A stretch of 17,729 nucleotides of DNA, taken from the NCBI GenBank assembly GCA_002423125.1, contig DIUW01000019.1, forward strand, positions 92,364 through 110,092, in the 5' to 3' direction. Positions within the stretch are counted from its first letter, which is position 1, and each line of letters opens with the position of its first letter. The position numbers and the translations under genes are program-made. The notes beneath the pieces are model-generated. The model searched no databases. It saw only the letters and a program-made list of their open reading frames with translations, and had not been told where the DNA came from. Origin of the DNA: Legionellaceae bacterium UBA6148. Its GTDB lineage: Bacteria; Pseudomonadota; Gammaproteobacteria; Legionellales; Legionellaceae. Below, piece after piece: positions 15,936 through 17,729 of the stretch.

Positions 15936-16133
15936 ATGAATCAAACCATGACCGGCAAAGAAATAATAAAGCTTTTAGAGAAATATGGGTGGGAAGTTTT
16001 AAGAGTCAGTGGAAGTCACCATCGTATGGGTAAACATAATTTAAGGACGACTGTCCCAGTTCATGGGAATCGCGATATTGGTAAAGGGCTGTTAGCTGAA
16101 ATTGAACGGCAAACTGGAGTAAAATTAAAATGA
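15936..16133 (+). CDS. hicA: Type II toxin HicA (mRNA interferase)
   Basis: HicA toxins are small dsRBD-fold ribonucleases that cleave mRNA. The 65-residue protein matches the family from end to end: TGKEIIKLLEKYGWEVLRVS, then GSHHRM with the catalytic histidine at 28, and a C-terminal PVHGNRDIGKGLLAEIERQTGV. The catalytic site looks intact, so the toxin is probably functional. Two starts are possible (15936, or 15948 giving MTGKEI); neither has a clear ribosome site, and the predicted transcription start is only about 10 bp before the first. The stop overlaps the hicB start by 4 bp (ATGA). Base composition is more AT-rich than the housekeeping genes, in line with acquisition by transfer. Confidence 0.93.
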   Translation: MNQTMTGKEIIKLLEKYGWEVLRVSGSHHRMGKHNLRTTVPVHGNRDIGKGLLAEIERQTGVKLK

Positions 16134-16603
16134 ATGTATTATATCCCGCACAAATTACTTTTGATAAAGGTGATAATAGATTTTTTGTTCAATTTCTCGA
16201 TATCCCCGAGGCAATTACTGAAGGGGAGAGCGAAGACGAGGCTTTCTTTAATGCATCAGAAGTATTAACTTTAGCGATTGAAGGACGTTTGGAAGAAGGC
16301 ATGGAAGTACCACAACCTTCTAAATGCACAGGCCAACAAAAATTTATTTCTCCCTCAGTGCGAGCTCAAGCGTCTTTATTAATCAGATGGGCAAAGTTAT
16401 CTGGGGATCATACAACTTCAGAGATAGCCCGCAGCCTAAATACATCCTGGCCAGCCGTTTCTAGACTTGAAGATCCTAAGCATTGGCCTAGCCTCAGACA
16501 ATTAGAAAAAATAGCCAATGTATTAGGGCAGCAATTAATTATATCAATGGAACCATTACCTAGAACCAATGGCATTAGAACCAATGGGGTCAGAGTGGAT
16601 TGA
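16130..16603 (+). CDS. hicB: Type II antitoxin HicB with C-terminal helix-turn-helix
   Basis: HicB neutralises HicA and, with a DNA-binding domain, represses the operon. The N-terminal HicB fold spans about 1-70 (YPAQITFDKGDNRFFVQFLDIPEAITEGESEDEAF in outline), followed by a short linker. A helix-turn-helix of the Xre/lambda-repressor type spans about 80-140, with TTSEIARSLNTSWPAVSRLED as the core and SLRQLEKIANVLGQQLIISME after it. The last residues repeat RTNG(I/V) because of a 15 bp duplication, so the end of the protein may have been altered. It is coupled to hicA by an ATGA overlap. The 157-residue length is normal for HTH-type HicB. Confidence 0.93.
   Translation: MNVLYPAQITFDKGDNRFFVQFLDIPEAITEGESEDEAFFNASEVLTLAIEGRLEEGMEVPQPSKCTGQQKFISPSVRAQASLLIRWAKLSGDHTTSEIARSLNTSWPAVSRLEDPKHWPSLRQLEKIANVLGQQLIISMEPLPRTNGIRTNGVRVD
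16561..16590 (+). repeat. 15 bp tandem duplication at the hicB 3' end
   Basis: TAGAACCAATGGCAT (16561-16575) is followed directly by TAGAACCAATGGGGT (16576-16590), with a looser third copy, GGAACCATTACC, just upstream. The unit is five codons long, so the frame is kept and the protein reads RTNGI RTNGV before the stop. Confidence 0.75.
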
Positions 16604-16620
16604 TATCCACAGTTTCATGA

Positions 16621-16784
16621 TACACTGTGCGCGGGCACAAAATGAAGTTTTTTGGCGCTGTTATTTTTTGTGTGGTGCGCTTTTTAAAACGAAGGACATA
16701 GTTATTCTACGTTCGAGTTTTAAAAAGTGCACCACGCGAAAAAGAGCAAGACAAAAACTTCATTTTGTGCCCGCGCGCAGTATA
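16621..16784. repeat. 164 bp imperfect inverted repeat (MITE-like element or large hairpin)
   Basis: The outer 28 bp arms (16621-16648 and 16757-16784) match with two mismatches; their core is GCGCGGGCACAAAATGAAG. Inner 22 bp arms (16669-16690 and 16717-16738), with GTGGTGC and TTTTTAAAAC cores, match with three mismatches. Between them lie poorly paired segments of about 20 bp, and the loop is 26 bp. No transposase is encoded. TA occurs at both outer tips, which would suit a TA-target element of the IS630/Tc1-mariner kind, but this is weak evidence. It sits between the converging hicB and ATPase remnant, so it may also stop transcription from both sides. Confidence 0.8.
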
Positions 16785-16826
16785 TTTACGAGATCTCCGA
16801 TCGCCTCCTTTTCCATAATCGTTCGT

Positions 16827-17346
16827 TTAAATTAAGTCTTTTAAAGGTGTAAGTTTCATTAAAAATTCATTGACTGGTAAACATAACACGCCATTTTTTA
16901 ATAAACGATCTTTGCCGCAATAAAGTAAAATAGGGGTCGCTTCAGGATAATCTTGACAAAAACTTTTAAGGCCTTTAAGGTCTTTCTCATGAATCATTGT
17001 TGAATGTTTAACTTCAATCGCATACATCCTATCGGGTCCATCAACGACAAAATCAATCTCAACGCCATGTTTAGTTCGCCAATAAAATAAACGATTCGGG
17101 GATCCTCTGTAATCCTGCTAATAAATCCACTCCTACTCGTTTTAATTTGCGTGCCGAAGAGCCTGTTAAAACAAATTGCAGTCCTTGTTTTCGCTCAATA
17201 AGTCGGTGTACCACACTTAGAAGCTCTGGTGCTTTTTGAATTTCATCAATAATAATTGTTTTCGCTAAAGTCGCATCAACCACCTCTTCAAGGCGTTCAG
17301 GTCGTGCTAAATAAAGACGAAGCTCTCCAGAGTTTAATAATATTAA
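16827..17346 (-). pseudogene. Remnant of an AAA (AAA_14)/DUF4143 ATP-binding protein
   Basis: Two fragments of one family lie head to tail in different frames. The 5' fragment (about 17346-17112) begins at LLNSGELRLYLARPERLEEVV and has the Walker B motif TIIIDEIQKAPEL and the sensor segment FVLTGSSARKLKR, then DLLAG. The 3' fragment (about 17106-16827) starts near RLFYWRTKHGVEIDFVVDG and continues AIEVKHS...KDLKGLKSF, the typical DUF4143 C-terminus. The Walker A region and the whole middle (rest of the ATPase and most of DUF4143) are missing, and the joint shifts frame, so the first fragment stops at 17071. Intact relatives are about 400 residues and often occur in mobile or defence-like accessory regions; their role is not established. 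Confidence 0.85.
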
Positions 17347-17729
17347 CACCACCATACACAAAAAATGAATATCGCGACTGCCCAGTTGCATCATCCTTAC
17401 GCACATCATGCCGAACACTCGCAGGGACCCAAAAACATTGACCTTCCAAATTCACTGGCTCTTCCTGTTTTCCCAAATCAATTCGAACAAAACCAGCTTC
17501 AAGTTTCTCTTTTAATCCTTTTTGTTGTCTTAATTGATCGCGTGACTCTTCAGTTGCAATACGCTTGGCCGCTGCTTGTCCTCCATCGTCGATAGCGAGT
17601 GTAACATCTCGTGTAGAACGATTCGGAAATTGCTTTTGCACTTGTTGCTGTGCTTGTATTTTTTCCTGGTTCATCAGCGCATCCGCTAATGGATTAACAT
17701 CTCCTTGCATGAAGGAATCAATTAATCGA
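17297..17729 (-). pseudogene. Truncated unrecognised gene, continuing beyond the window, fused out of frame to the ATPase remnant
   Basis: I do not recognise this protein. The frame is open to the right edge (it reads RLIDSF before the first Met at 17710, which has no ribosome site), so its start probably lies outside. What is visible is hydrophilic: a Gln-rich stretch EKIQAQQQVQKQFPNRS, a Lys/Arg/Glu-rich helix RDQLRQQKGLKEKLEAG, then VNLEGQCFWVPASVRHDV and SRYSFFVYGG. After about 17350 the frame runs into the ATPase remnant in the wrong register (VNIIKLWRASSLFSTT, stop 17297), so the native C-terminus has been lost. No signal peptide or membrane segment is seen. Confidence 0.5.

Noticed and set aside
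16569..16835. 88-codon plus-strand frame across the large inverted repeat
   Set aside because: It begins inside hicB and reads through the hairpin arms; composition is not protein-like.
1..17729. CRISPR array or integrase/attachment site
   Set aside because: No regularly spaced repeats with unique spacers, no cas, integrase or transposase coding sequence, and no tRNA end were found.

Overview
The window looks like a chromosomal segment of a gammaproteobacterium. Two gene blocks typical of that class are present: petABC-sspAB (cytochrome bc1 complex plus stringent starvation proteins) and tsaE-amiB-mutL-miaA. SspA is close to the E. coli form, and SspB keeps the ClpX-binding tail. The moderate base composition and the LPS gene content would fit Legionellales (Legionella/Coxiella/Aquicella-like lineages). 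That placement is inference; no marker here settles it.

Layout. From about 97 to 15601 every gene is on the minus strand and tightly packed. In transcription order they are: a tandem GNAT acetyltransferase; a FabF-type ketoacyl-ACP synthase; lpxD-polA; petA-petB-petC; sspA-sspB-tsaE-amiB-mutL-miaA; and a small zf-CHCC protein followed by a GT9 (heptosyltransferase-like) glycosyltransferase. Most junctions overlap by 1-8 bp (ATGA, GTGA or TAATG), so translation is probably coupled. Sigma70-like promoters are visible before petA, sspA, lpxD and the ketoacyl synthase. The operons mix envelope work (LPS core and lipid A, peptidoglycan amidase), respiration, DNA replication and repair, tRNA modification (MiaA i6A, TsaE t6A) and proteolysis targeting. 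hfq, which often follows miaA, is absent.

From about 15602 to the right edge the character changes. A 334 bp AT-rich intergenic region with repeats precedes a plus-strand hicA-hicB toxin-antitoxin pair that has its own promoter and a candidate operator. After hicB lies a 164 bp imperfect inverted repeat (MITE-like or a giant hairpin). Beyond it is a decayed AAA/DUF4143 ATPase that has lost its Walker A end and its middle and carries a frame change. Its upstream end is joined to a truncated, unrecognised gene that runs off the window. This is an accessory, rearranged stretch. A second palindromic repeat lies at the left edge (32-90).

No wholly new multi-gene system is evident. The best leads are the 164 bp inverted repeat beside hicAB, the unrecognised truncated gene at the right edge, the HicB C-terminal duplication, a 20 bp palindrome over the petA -10 box, and atypical catalytic motifs in MutL, cytochrome b and the ketoacyl synthase.
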